DNA of 64,000 bases from Eudoraea adriatica DSM 19308 (GTDB lineage: Bacteria; Bacteroidota; Bacteroidia; Flavobacteriales; Flavobacteriaceae): NCBI RefSeq assembly GCF_000382125.1, contig NZ_KB907555.1, forward strand, positions 1 to 64,000. Reading direction: 5' to 3'. Shown piece after piece: positions 1 through 9,371 of this stretch (its first letter is position 1; each line of letters begins with the position of its first letter). The position numbers and the translations under genes were made by a program. The notes under the pieces were generated by a model, which did no database searches, had not been told where the DNA came from, and saw only the letters and a program-made list of their open reading frames with translations.

Positions 1-72
1 CATAATATCTAGAACGTTTTTCACTAAAGAGAATATACAAACATAATTTTCTCTAGTTGTGTATGAACTTGT

Positions 73-123
73 GCGGACGTGTCCGCTGTAGCCTGCCGGT
101 TCCGCCCCTGGCGGAAATAGGCT
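73..123. repeat. Two adjacent hairpins left of the tRNA
   Basis: Two perfect inverted repeats lie back to back. The first is GCGGAC-GT-GTCCGC at 73-86. The second has an inner stem TTCCGCC/GGCGGAA (100-106 and 110-116, three-base loop) inside an outer AGCCT/AGGCT pairing (90-94 and 119-123). They sit just past the 3' end of the minus-strand tRNA. They are strikingly G+C-rich against the surrounding A+T-rich DNA. They could end tRNA transcription or be one copy of a dispersed palindromic repeat; there is no clear T-run. Confidence 0.4.
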
Positions 124-131
124 GGCGAAAG

Positions 132-215
132 CGGAGAGACTGGGACTCGAACCCAGGCGACACTTACGCGTCGACAGATTAGCAATCTGCTCCGTTACCA
201 CTCCGGCACCTCTCC
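132..215 (-). tRNA. tRNA-Ser (anticodon GCT)
   Basis: The minus strand folds as a class II tRNA of 84 nt. The acceptor stem GGAGAGG pairs with TCTCTCC, with discriminator G. The anticodon loop contains CTGCTAA-type sequence with GCT in the centre of a GCAGATT/AATCTG-flanked stem. There is a long variable arm (around GTCGACGCG) and a T arm with GGGTTCGAGTCCC. The long variable arm and anticodon identify serine, reading AGC/AGU codons. The 3' CCA is not encoded. Confidence 0.96.
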
Positions 216-481
216 TGAATTTTTAAATGAACGTGCATTGTAAAATGCGGATGCAAATGTAATTCTTCATATCCTGTAACGCAACTTTTTTGTTGAATAT
301 TTAAGGCACAGGATGCACATTTTGATTTTTTTGGGAAAGTATAAATTTTAAAAGATGAACCTTAAATTTTAATTTGCATGAAAACGAAATAATTTAACTA
401 ATTTCAGGAGCGCCTATAATTAAAAACATCCTTTTAATCCAATAGTTATTTTACCCAAATGGAAACTTATCCGGGATAACA

Positions 482-1222
482 ATGTTAAAAATGCGAAATA
501 TCACTTCTATTGTTCTAAAAACTTTACTTGTTTTTTGCCTGCTTTCTTTTCAGGCCTGTTCGTCACAATCGCAATTGATTGCTGATGAAAAAGAAACGAT
601 TTCGATTGAAAACCTGCAATATTACCTGTATTATCCAAAGGGATATGAAGAAGGGAAAAACGAAAAATTTCCACTCCTTTTGTTTTTGCACGGGGGAGGA
701 GAATCCGGGGGCACTCTGGAAGATCTTAAGTCAAATGGTCCTCCTAAGCTATTAGCAGAAGGAAAAGATTTTCCTTTTTTAATACTGGCTCCCCAGAACC
801 CTCACAAAAGAAAGTGGTGGAATACCAGGGCGGTAATGCAATTGCTGGATACAATTATCAAAAATAACCGGGTTGATGAAGATAGAGTTTATCTTACGGG
901 TTTAAGCAGGGGTGGAGGCGCAGCATGGGAACTGGCAGTGCAATACCCGGATAAATTTGCTGCCCTGGCAGTAGTATGCGGTATGGCTCCGGTACCCTAC
1001 GCAGGCTGGATAAATAAAAATATGCCCATTTGGGTATTTCATGGAACCGAAGATAAATCCATACCTGTTTCCGAATCTCAGAATATGGTTAACAGGTTGC
1101 AGGAAATGGGCTATGACGTACAATTTACCAAATATGAAGGAGTGGGGCATAACGCATGGGTGCAGGCATACAATACAGAAGAATTATATGTTTGGTTAAT
1201 GAAACAAAAACGTAGCGAATAA
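482..1222 (+). CDS. Lipoprotein alpha/beta-hydrolase, esterase/peptidase-like
   Basis: A 246-residue exported lipoprotein: a hydrophobic signal is followed by a lipobox ending at Cys26 (LSFQAC). The mature part is a compact alpha/beta-hydrolase of the phospholipase/carboxylesterase or feruloyl-esterase-like group. The oxyanion-loop motif HGGGESGG lies near residue 70. The nucleophile elbow GLSRGG has Ser142, an acidic residue lies at about 190-191 (HGTED) and the catalytic His is His223 (GVGHNAW). In polysaccharide loci such proteins usually remove ester groups from glycans at the cell surface or in the periplasm. It is the first gene of a plus-strand run with the symporter, GH9 and sulfatase genes, which supports that role. 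The exact ester substrate cannot be read from sequence. A second ATG at codon 4 is an equally possible start. Confidence 0.85.
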   Translation: MLKMRNITSIVLKTLLVFCLLSFQACSSQSQLIADEKETISIENLQYYLYYPKGYEEGKNEKFPLLLFLHGGGESGGTLEDLKSNGPPKLLAEGKDFPFLILAPQNPHKRKWWNTRAVMQLLDTIIKNNRVDEDRVYLTGLSRGGGAAWELAVQYPDKFAALAVVCGMAPVPYAGWINKNMPIWVFHGTEDKSIPVSESQNMVNRLQEMGYDVQFTKYEGVGHNAWVQAYNTEELYVWLMKQKRSE

Positions 1223-1312
1223 TAAATGCTCATATCATTACTTTTTTAATGTAATTCCAAGGAATAAGGCTTAAATAGATAGTATATTTATTGAGGAGAA
1301 ACCAACCAATTA

Positions 1313-2407
1313 ATGTATAAAAAAATAATATCAGGTATAACCATCAGCTCCGGAATACTTGCGGTCATCTTATTCGTTTTGGATGATATAACTAAGCTTG
1401 GTCCTGTATTGATACTATTTTTTATATCGCTTGCCCTGGCTATACGAAATTTTGATTCATTAAAAGGTTTTTCATTTACAATTCTAATATTTGCTGCCGT
1501 AACTGCTTCCATGTTCTATCCGGAATTTTTTTCCAAAGCAGGAAACTTCGATCTTAAAAAGCTAATAGTGCCCTTGCTGATGCTAATAATGTTTGGAATG
1601 GGCACTGCTATGAGTATTCAGGACTTCAAAGGCGTTGTAAAAATGCCTAAAGGTGTTTTGGTTGGCATTATATGTCAGTTTACTATTATGCCTTTTGTGG
1701 GTTATGGCCTGGCAACTGCATTTGGATTTCCTGCTGAAATTGCGGCCGGAATTATTTTGGTTGGCAGCTCTCCAAGCGGACTGGCATCTAATGTAATGGC
1801 CTATATTTCCGGAGCAAACCTTGCGCTTTCGCTCACTCTGACAGCGGTGGCTACCTTGCTGGCCCCGCTATTTACGCCTTTGCTTATGAAGGTTTTAGCA
1901 AATCAGCTGGTGCCTATAGATTTTTTGGGAATGCTTTGGAGCATTGTAAAAATTGTTATTATACCTATCATTGCCGGTCTGATATTCAACAGATTTGCAC
2001 ATGGAAGATTTAAATGGCTGGATAAAGCAATGCCGGTAGTCTCTATGGCAGGTATAGCAATTATCATAACAATAATAACTGCAGCCGGCAGGGATTCTCT
2101 CCTGACACTTGGTTTACTCCTGATAGTCGCTGTAATTTTGCATAATTTAATTGGGTATTTATTTGGCTACTGGGGAAGCAGGGTATTTGGGCTTGACAGG
2201 AAGTCTGCGCGTACAGTAGCCTTCGAAGTAGGCATGCAAAATGCCGGACTGGCCTCGGGAATTGCTTTGGAAATGGGCAGGGTTGCCACAATGGGTCTGG
2301 CTCCTGCCGTATTTGGGCCTATGATGAATATTACTGGTTCCAGTTTGGCAACCTGGTGGCGGGGAAAACCAGTTGTGGAATTGGAGGAAACAAAAAAAAT
2401 GTCCTAA
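1313..2407 (+). CDS. Bile acid:sodium symporter (BASS) family transporter
   Basis: A 364-residue integral membrane protein with about ten hydrophobic segments. It matches the BASS/SBF family by the motifs GMGTAM (95-100), GSSPSGLASN (151-160) and EVGMQNAG near residue 305; the last two are the sodium/substrate-site regions of this fold. The family cotransports organic anions with sodium across the inner membrane. Substrates include bile acids, pantoate and keto acids, so the name should not be taken literally. Its place between an esterase and a GH9/sulfatase pair suggests uptake of an organic acid or acidic sugar released by the locus; that is inference. A purine-rich GAGGAG lies about 14 bases before the ATG. 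Confidence 0.88.
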   Translation: MYKKIISGITISSGILAVILFVLDDITKLGPVLILFFISLALAIRNFDSLKGFSFTILIFAAVTASMFYPEFFSKAGNFDLKKLIVPLLMLIMFGMGTAMSIQDFKGVVKMPKGVLVGIICQFTIMPFVGYGLATAFGFPAEIAAGIILVGSSPSGLASNVMAYISGANLALSLTLTAVATLLAPLFTPLLMKVLANQLVPIDFLGMLWSIVKIVIIPIIAGLIFNRFAHGRFKWLDKAMPVVSMAGIAIIITIITAAGRDSLLTLGLLLIVAVILHNLIGYLFGYWGSRVFGLDRKSARTVAFEVGMQNAGLASGIALEMGRVATMGLAPAVFGPMMNITGSSLATWWRGKPVVELEETKKMS

Positions 2408-2457
2408 TATTATTCAGTTAGAAAAAAGATATTCAACAAGTAATTGATTGGTAAACT

Positions 2458-4176
2458 ATGAGCAGGTTAATTGGTGTATATGGCATATTGGTTCTTTTAT
2501 TTACGTTTGGTTGTAAAGAGGAGGCTCCTCCGAATGATGGAACCTTTAGTAATCAAATTAGGCTAAACCAGATCGGTTACTATCCCGGTGCAACAAAAAA
2601 GGCGGTGGTCATTACCGAGTCAGAAATCAGTAATTTCCGGATTATTGAAAGCAATTCTGGTGAGACAGTTTTTTCCGGGGAGATCTCGGGGCCTTTTATC
2701 TGGGAATTGGCCGGTGAACAGGTACGCATTGCAGATTTTAGTGAATTAACAAATGAAGGCTCCTATCAATTGTATATTGAAGAGCTTGGATACTCATTTC
2801 CTTTTGAAGTAAAGGATCATGTTTTGCTTCCTGTTTTTCATGGTTCAATAAAGGCTTTGTACTATCAGCGAGCCGGCATGGCTCTTAAGGAGAAATACGC
2901 ATCAAAGTGGAAAAGAGCCCTGGGGCATCCCGATGATTCCGTAATATTTCACACATCCAGCGGCAAAAAAACCGGGTTTTTAAAATCACCCAAAGGGTGG
3001 TATGACGCCGGGGACTATAATAAGTATGTAGTAAATGCGTCATTTCCGCTGGGACAATACTTTTTATTGGAGGAGCAATATCCAAAATGCGTAACAGATG
3101 GAGACTTAAATATACCGGAAAGCGGAAATGATATAAGTGATTATTTAGATGAACTCAAATACGAGATGGACTGGGTACTCACAATGCAGGACGAAGACGG
3201 AGGGTTGTTTCACAAACTTACAACCAAAAATTTTGAAGGGATGGTTATGCCACATGAGGCTATAAACCAAAGATATATTGTTGGCAAAGGAACTGCTGCC
3301 AGCCTGGATTTTGCAGGAGCGGCTGCACAAGCTGCCCGGGTTTTCATGCCCTATGATTCCATCTATGCGAAAAGATGCCTTCAGGCTGCGAAAAAGGCCT
3401 ATTCCTGGTCCGTAGAAAATCCGGAAGTTGAGTTTGTTAATCCGGAGGATATTAGTACAGGGCAATATGGGGATACTGATTTTGATGATGAATTCTTCTG
3501 GGCCCGAACACAATTGTATGTCACTACTACTGACAACACTTATCTCGATAAACTAAATAAAGAAGAAATAGATTTCACTTATAGTGCGGGAGACGGCTGG
3601 ACAAAATTTATGAGGTTTATGGGCATATTTTCGCTTTTGGAAAACAAATCGCTCATTCCGGATGAACTATACAACTCATTACGTGAAGGGCTATTACATA
3701 CCGCAGATGACCTCGCTGCAAAATCAAAAACAAATGATTATTTTCAGTGTGTGGATGATTTTCAATGGGGATCAAATAGCGATGTTCTTAATACAGCTAT
3801 GATTATTGCACAGGCGTACAGACTTGAAAAAAAACCGGAATATTTAGATGCAGTAAGGCAAGCTGCAGATTATGTCCTTGGAACCAATGCCGTTGGATAT
3901 AGCTTTGTAACCGGCTTTGGAGATAACCCACCTATGTTTATTCATCACAGGCAGAGCGCTGCTGACGGAATAGTGGATCCGGTTCCGGGACTACTTTCCG
4001 GAGGACCGAACTATGACAGGCAAGATATGTCTGACGGGGTTATTTATCCTGAAAATGTAGCACCAATGAAAAGCTGGACAGATCATGAGGACAGTTACGC
4101 AAGCAATGAAATATGTTTAAACTGGAATTCCCCTTTGACTTATATACTGGGCTTCCTGGAACAAGAATCTAAATAA
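2458..4176 (+). CDS. Glycoside hydrolase family 9 lipoprotein
   Basis: A 572-residue lipoprotein (Cys19 after LLFTFG). An N-terminal Ig-like CelD_N domain covers roughly residues 30-120 (NQIGYYPG motif). It is followed by an (alpha/alpha)6 GH9 catalytic domain to the C-terminus. The GH9 base motif DAGDYNKY is present with Asp183 and Asp186. Further on is FIHHRQS, and the acid Glu551 lies in ASNEICLNWN. GH9 enzymes invert beta-1,4-gluco-configured linkages, mostly endo- or exo-glucanases but also beta-glucosidases and exo-glucosaminidases. All catalytic residues are present, so it should be active. It is seven bases from the downstream sulfatase, so the two are probably cotranscribed. The natural substrate may be a sulfated or mixed-linkage glucan/glucomannan; that is inference. 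Confidence 0.93.
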   Translation: MSRLIGVYGILVLLFTFGCKEEAPPNDGTFSNQIRLNQIGYYPGATKKAVVITESEISNFRIIESNSGETVFSGEISGPFIWELAGEQVRIADFSELTNEGSYQLYIEELGYSFPFEVKDHVLLPVFHGSIKALYYQRAGMALKEKYASKWKRALGHPDDSVIFHTSSGKKTGFLKSPKGWYDAGDYNKYVVNASFPLGQYFLLEEQYPKCVTDGDLNIPESGNDISDYLDELKYEMDWVLTMQDEDGGLFHKLTTKNFEGMVMPHEAINQRYIVGKGTAASLDFAGAAAQAARVFMPYDSIYAKRCLQAAKKAYSWSVENPEVEFVNPEDISTGQYGDTDFDDEFFWARTQLYVTTTDNTYLDKLNKEEIDFTYSAGDGWTKFMRFMGIFSLLENKSLIPDELYNSLREGLLHTADDLAAKSKTNDYFQCVDDFQWGSNSDVLNTAMIIAQAYRLEKKPEYLDAVRQAADYVLGTNAVGYSFVTGFGDNPPMFIHHRQSAADGIVDPVPGLLSGGPNYDRQDMSDGVIYPENVAPMKSWTDHEDSYASNEICLNWNSPLTYILGFLEQESK

Positions 4177-4183
4177 CCAAATT

Positions 4184-5692
4184 ATGAGAATACAAAAAAC
4201 GATACTTGCTTTATTAGGGCTATGGATCCTTAGTGGAAGTACTGAAATGACTTTTGCGAATACAGAAACAGAGAACGATTCGAGTGCTGTTCAAAAGACA
4301 AAACCCCGGAATGTAATTTTTATACTTACGGATGACCATAGGTATGACTATATGGGATTCACAGGGAAAGTTCCTTGGTTGCAAACCCCAAATATGGATA
4401 AGCTGGCCTCTGAAGGGGCATACCTGCCCAATACGTTTGTAACTACTTCTCTCTGCTCCCCAAGCAGGGCTTCTATCCTAACCGGGCAGTTCTCGCATAG
4501 CCACACAATTGTAGATAACCAGGCGCCGGATCCGGGGAATCTGACCTATTTTCCGGAGTATCTTCAAAAAGCGGGGTATCAAACCGGATTTTTTGGAAAA
4601 TGGCATATGGGCGACCATGGCGATGAACCCCAGCCGGGATTTACACATTGGGAAAGTTTTCCGGGACAAGGGGTATACTATAATCCCACCTTAAACATTA
4701 ACGGAGAAAGAATAGCATATAAGGATTCTACCTATATCACTGATCTCTTAACGGAACATGCCGTAGATTGGATGGAAAAAAGAGATAAGAGTAAACCATT
4801 CTTTCTGTACCTCTCACATAAAGCCGTTCACGCAGGTTTTCAGCCGGCTAAGAGACATAAAGGCATCTACAAGGGCAAAAGGATAAAATTGCCCGTAACC
4901 TATGAACAGACTAAAACGGGGAAATACAGGGATTTAAAATGGCCGCAATGGGTGGCTGACCAGCGTATTAGCTGGCATGGGGTAGACTATATGTACCATT
5001 CCAACCGGGACCTATATGAAATGGTCGTAGATTACTGCGAAACGCTCCTCGGGGTTGATGAAAGTGTGGGTACCGTTATGGAGTATTTAAAAAAAGAAGG
5101 AATTGATGAATCAACCCTGGTAATTTATATGGGGGATAACGGTTTTAGTTGGGGTGAGCACGGGCTGATAGACAAAAGGCATTTTTATGAAGAGTCTGTA
5201 AAGGTTCCTCTGCTTGTTCGCTGTCCGGAGTTATTTGAAGGAGGCAAGACTCCTCAGCAAATGGTACAGAATATTGATATTGGACCTACAGTTCTGGCCG
5301 AAGCAGGGGTTAAACAGCCTGAAAACATGCCGGGAGTTTCATTTATCCCGATTTTGACCGGTAATTCAGAGGTGGCTTCACGGAAAGAAATATTTTATGA
5401 ATATTACTGGGAGTATGATTTTCCAATGACCCCAACCGTTTTTGGAATGCGTTCAGATCAATACAAATACATTAAGTATCACGGAATCTGGGATAGAAAT
5501 GAATTATACGATCTAAAGAACGATCCTGAAGAGATGTACAATTTGATTGCAGACCCTGACAAACAGGAAATTGCTAAATCCATGTCTGCTGCGATATATG
5601 ATTGGCTGGAAGCAACAAACGGGATGAACATCCCTTTGAAGCGAACAGTTAAATACCGCTTTGGGGATTTTAAACATAAAAACGAGCACTAA
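4184..5692 (+). CDS. Secreted sulfatase, formylglycine type (S1)
   Basis: A 502-residue exported sulfatase with a signal peptide ending near residue 25. The metal site starts with FILTDDHRYD (47-55). The formylglycine motif CSPSR has Cys91, which must be oxidised by a sulfatase-maturing enzyme not encoded in this window. GKWHMGDHG near residue 140 and the Asp-Asn pair in MGDNGFSWGEHG complete the active site. It hydrolyses sulfate esters, here presumably on a polysaccharide fragment. The gene follows GH9 by seven bases. Its stop overlaps the stop of the convergent FG-GAP gene by four bases, with no room for a terminator between them. Confidence 0.93.
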   Translation: MRIQKTILALLGLWILSGSTEMTFANTETENDSSAVQKTKPRNVIFILTDDHRYDYMGFTGKVPWLQTPNMDKLASEGAYLPNTFVTTSLCSPSRASILTGQFSHSHTIVDNQAPDPGNLTYFPEYLQKAGYQTGFFGKWHMGDHGDEPQPGFTHWESFPGQGVYYNPTLNINGERIAYKDSTYITDLLTEHAVDWMEKRDKSKPFFLYLSHKAVHAGFQPAKRHKGIYKGKRIKLPVTYEQTKTGKYRDLKWPQWVADQRISWHGVDYMYHSNRDLYEMVVDYCETLLGVDESVGTVMEYLKKEGIDESTLVIYMGDNGFSWGEHGLIDKRHFYEESVKVPLLVRCPELFEGGKTPQQMVQNIDIGPTVLAEAGVKQPENMPGVSFIPILTGNSEVASRKEIFYEYYWEYDFPMTPTVFGMRSDQYKYIKYHGIWDRNELYDLKNDPEEMYNLIADPDKQEIAKSMSAAIYDWLEATNGMNIPLKRTVKYRFGDFKHKNEH

Positions 5693-8600
5693 AAGCTTAG
5701 TGTACGGCTTTTTTTACCCGTGTTATCATAGAACTCTACCCGACTGACATCTGGGTTGACTTCAACATTTCGGCTGGATTGTGATTGAAATGAGGAACCC
5801 CAATAGAATTCCTGTGTTTGACTGCTGTTATCTTTAAAATACAAGACACACTTAACTTCATTCGCTTTTAGCGGTATAAGCTGGGGAGCCGGATTTGTAG
5901 TGGTTTCATAAACTTTTATGAAGTCATTGTTTTGTGATGCTACCAATACAGACTTTTCATTAGCTATACTTAACCTTACAAGACTTTTTCCATCGCCAGG
6001 AACAAAGAAATGACTCTCCTCAAGAGACATAGCTTCAAAGCTTCCTTTTCCATTATTCTTTATCACCATGCCAACAAAAGCATCTGCAGGGCCCTGTTGC
6101 ACTTCCATACCAAAGTCATTCCCAACCAACGCAATATCCATAAAATTATCATTATTTATATCAGTGATCAGAATACCGTATACCGGTGCAAGTTGCGCGT
6201 CAATAGGCAGCGGATGACTTTCAAACCTTCCATCACCAAGATTTTCAATCCATGAAGTCTCCATATAGTTAAATGTAAGTTTCATGGCATCATCCAGTAA
6301 TCCATCAGGGAAAACTTCGGGTAATGTGGCTTCACCAAATTCTCCAAAAGAGTTGAATCTTTTTCGAATTCCCACATACTGCTTCACAACATCCTGCCAG
6401 GAATGATAGAGGTATTCTTTCTTAGTGCCCACGCTATCTCTTAGATAATAGGACATGAGTGGATCTATCATCCCATTATCATCCAAATCCTTCGCATATA
6501 AGCGCACAGGGGTCTCTTTATCTGCTTTAAAATAAATATTCTTGCCAAAATTACCAGCTACGTAGTCTGTATCTCCATCGTTATCCAAATCCGCTGCGGC
6601 CAGACTGTTCCACCAGCCAGAATTATCCTGAATCCCAGTGGAATTCGTAATTTCCTGCAGTGTTCCATTTTTGTTTTCAAAAAAACGAATTGGCATCCAT
6701 TCCCCGGCCAAAATTAAGTCGGGCCAGTAATCTCCGTTGAAATCGGTCCATAAGGCGTCACTTATAAGCCCCGGATATTTTAATTCAGGCGATACCTGAT
6801 CAGTTACATCAATAAAACTGACCTTACCTTCTGTACTTTCATTCCTTAAAATATAGGAACGGTCTGCTTTTGGGTAAGCCATTGGAAGTACGCGGCTTCC
6901 AATGAAAAGATCGAGGTCTCCATCCCTGTCGTAATCAGAAGCTCGGACTGTAGATGAATTGCTTCTCATATCCGGGATACCTCCTGCAGATTCGGAAAAA
7001 TTTCCATTGCCATCATTTAGTAGCAAAATATCTTTATAAAATATATTTCCCTCCGGATACTGAGCACAACCCCGGGCAATATATAGATCCAGGTCCTGAT
7101 CCCCGTCGGCATCAAAGAGGAGCGTTCCGGCATCTTCTTCTTCCAGTTCAGTACTTTGTTTGTAATTAACTTCCTTTTGAACAAAGGTTCCGTCCTTTTG
7201 CTGTATAAACCAGGTTTCGGCAAATTTTCTACTGGCTCCGATAAGCATGTCATCCAGGCCATCATTATTAATGTCGCCAACAGCAAGAGATGGACCATAT
7301 TGAGAGAATTTATGTGGCAGTGTACGCTGAAAATTAAAATCGATAAAATCGAGATCCCGACTTTCATATACCAAATTATACTTGTTGGCAGCTTCTTTGA
7401 ACAAAGGGTTTAACGGGGAATCCCATTCTAAATCAGATTCCAGCAATTCCGGATCATAAACTATCTCGAGCACCTTATCAGACTCCTGTCCCGGCAGCTT
7501 TTGAACACCACCACCCGGCCAAATAACTGTAATCGAATCTATGGCAGAGTTAGTACCAAGTCCAAAGTGCAACACACTTTCAGGTTTGGAGAGATAACCG
7601 CGCCCCGAAATTAATGACTTCTTCTGACGCATACCATCCGAATAAATTTCAACCATACTGCCAAAGGCAGCCGGATTTTTATCAGAGCCTTTTAATTTGA
7701 CCCTTAAATAATGGCTTTCAGGATTTATCTGGGTAAGCCTGTTTTCCATTAGCAAAACAGGATCATTGATATTATTGATGACCAAATCCAGATCCCCGTC
7801 ATTATCCAGATCTCCGTATGCAGCGCCATTGGAGTAGGTGCCAAAATTGAGGCCCCAGGCATCCGTTACATCTTCAAAATTGAGGTCTCCTGTATTTCGG
7901 AACATAAAATTTGGAATTTTTATCTCTGGAATAGCAGCTATCAGTTTTTCCTTGCTAACCAATCTGCTGGCCGTGATTCGAAAATCCCCAAAATCCCTGT
8001 CGGTTACATCTTTTGGAAATCCGTTTGTAATAAACAGGTCCTGCCAGCCGTCATTGTCGTAATCGGCAAAAAGCGGCGCCCAACTCCAGTCTGTTTCCTG
8101 AATCCCGGCAAACATACCGGTATCGCCAAATATTGGAAGTCCGGTTTCCGGATTAGCACCATGATTAAGTTGTAACGTATTTCTGGTATACTGGGATTCG
8201 TAATTGTATTTTTTGGTAAAAATTTCTTTCTGATAACTACTGGGGCCCTGGAATAATTTCTTTCGTTTGTTGTAATACGGTTGCATCTCGGAAGTGAAAA
8301 TATCCATTTCACCGTTATTGTTCACATCAGCAATGTCGCTACCCATGGAAGAAAGGCTAAAATGCTTGAAGATATCTCCGGCTCGATTGGTAAAGGTCCC
8401 GTCCTGATTATTTATATAAATAAGGTCATTGCTCAGAAAATCATTTGCCACATAAATGTCCATCCAGCCGTCATCGTTAAAATCATGTATGAGCGTGCTA
8501 TGGCTATAACCGTGAAAGCGGATTCCGGCTTCTTCTGACACATCTTTAAATACAGGGTGGTCCGAATTTTCATCCTGGTTGTTTTGATACAACTTGTCCC

Positions 8601-9264
8601 GACTGAGGGATGTTCCATCGTCCTCCAGGGGGCTAAACTGGCTTGGATTTATTCCTTCTATCCTGTTTACCCCAATAAAAAGATCCAGGTCGCCATCATT
8701 ATCATAATCAAAAAATTGTGCATGAGAGGAGTAGGTAGTATCTGCAATACCATAATCTGCGGCCATTTCCCGGAATAGGGGAGTGCCTGCCTGATTATTA
8801 CCCTGGTTAACATACAGCAGGTTTCTTCTTCTTTCAGGACTCTTATAGAAGGTGTTACATATGTAAACATCTTGTTTCCCATCAAGATTAATATCAAGAA
8901 TAGATACGCCGGATGACCATAGCAGAGAATCTGGTTTAATTATTCCTGCTGCAACAGATATATCCTTAAATTTTAATGCCCCTTCGTTAAGGAACAATTT
9001 GTTATCTACCTGATTACCGATTAAAAAAATATCATCTAGACCATCACCATCCAGGTCTCCCAGTGCCACCCCGGACCCATTGTAGACAAACTCATTATCA
9101 AGAATATTAATGGAGTCATTTTCGGTCAACGCATTAGTAAAATACAATCCGGAATTTTGGGGAGTAACGCTTTGGAAAAGAGCTGTATTTTTTTTACCGT
9201 TTTCACAGCTCGATGTTAGTATTGATAATAAGCCAATAGTTGCTATAATACTATTTATTCTCAT
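5689..9264 (-). CDS. FG-GAP/VCBS-repeat lipoprotein with ASPIC/UnbV domain
   Basis: A very large exported protein, 1191 residues from the chosen ATG (MRINSI). That start gives a good lipoprotein signal with the lipobox Cys after LTSS; an upstream GTG at 9312 would place 16 non-signal residues in front. I see thirteen or fourteen calcium-loop FG-GAP motifs of the D-x-[DN]-x-D-G-x-x-D type, for example DLDGDGLDD and DYDNDGDLD. They form two clusters separated by an ASPIC/UnbV-type domain around residues 545-620 (GSMVEIYSDG, then VIWPGGG). This suggests two beta-propellers. It lies downstream of SusC/SusD on the same strand, though behind a hairpin terminator. Proteins of this CRTAC1-like kind are common beside SusCD pairs; their function is not established. 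Glycan or protein binding at the outer surface is plausible. Confidence 0.85.
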   Translation of the reverse strand: MRINSIIATIGLLSILTSSCENGKKNTALFQSVTPQNSGLYFTNALTENDSINILDNEFVYNGSGVALGDLDGDGLDDIFLIGNQVDNKLFLNEGALKFKDISVAAGIIKPDSLLWSSGVSILDINLDGKQDVYICNTFYKSPERRRNLLYVNQGNNQAGTPLFREMAADYGIADTTYSSHAQFFDYDNDGDLDLFIGVNRIEGINPSQFSPLEDDGTSLSRDKLYQNNQDENSDHPVFKDVSEEAGIRFHGYSHSTLIHDFNDDGWMDIYVANDFLSNDLIYINNQDGTFTNRAGDIFKHFSLSSMGSDIADVNNNGEMDIFTSEMQPYYNKRKKLFQGPSSYQKEIFTKKYNYESQYTRNTLQLNHGANPETGLPIFGDTGMFAGIQETDWSWAPLFADYDNDGWQDLFITNGFPKDVTDRDFGDFRITASRLVSKEKLIAAIPEIKIPNFMFRNTGDLNFEDVTDAWGLNFGTYSNGAAYGDLDNDGDLDLVINNINDPVLLMENRLTQINPESHYLRVKLKGSDKNPAAFGSMVEIYSDGMRQKKSLISGRGYLSKPESVLHFGLGTNSAIDSITVIWPGGGVQKLPGQESDKVLEIVYDPELLESDLEWDSPLNPLFKEAANKYNLVYESRDLDFIDFNFQRTLPHKFSQYGPSLAVGDINNDGLDDMLIGASRKFAETWFIQQKDGTFVQKEVNYKQSTELEEEDAGTLLFDADGDQDLDLYIARGCAQYPEGNIFYKDILLLNDGNGNFSESAGGIPDMRSNSSTVRASDYDRDGDLDLFIGSRVLPMAYPKADRSYILRNESTEGKVSFIDVTDQVSPELKYPGLISDALWTDFNGDYWPDLILAGEWMPIRFFENKNGTLQEITNSTGIQDNSGWWNSLAAADLDNDGDTDYVAGNFGKNIYFKADKETPVRLYAKDLDDNGMIDPLMSYYLRDSVGTKKEYLYHSWQDVVKQYVGIRKRFNSFGEFGEATLPEVFPDGLLDDAMKLTFNYMETSWIENLGDGRFESHPLPIDAQLAPVYGILITDINNDNFMDIALVGNDFGMEVQQGPADAFVGMVIKNNGKGSFEAMSLEESHFFVPGDGKSLVRLSIANEKSVLVASQNNDFIKVYETTTNPAPQLIPLKANEVKCVLYFKDNSSQTQEFYWGSSFQSQSSRNVEVNPDVSRVEFYDNTGKKSRTLSF

Positions 9265-9324
9265 GGAACCTTTTTTTTGAATCAACATACAAAAATGCAA
9301 GAACCTTGGCACATGGACAAATAA

Positions 9325-9348
9325 AAAGGCCGCTTTTCAGCGGCCTTT
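9325..9348 (-). terminator. Rho-independent terminator after SusD
   Basis: A perfect nine-base-pair stem AAAGGCCGC/GCGGCCTTT with a six-base loop lies 24 bases past the SusD stop. On the minus strand it runs into TTTTTAT, so it should end the SusCD transcript. It separates SusCD from the FG-GAP gene, which would then depend on read-through or its own promoter. Confidence 0.85.
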
Positions 9349-9371
9349 CATAAAATAAAAATATAAATTTA

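Noticed and set aside
132-215. tRNA-Ser as the integration site of the glycan locus
   Set aside because: Islands usually insert at the 3' end of a tRNA. Here the 3' end points left, away from the locus, and no integrase or repeat of the tRNA end was seen on the right.
9265-9312. Longer start (GTG at 9312) of the FG-GAP protein
   Set aside because: It adds residues before the signal peptide; the ATG at 9264 gives a normal lipoprotein N-terminus.
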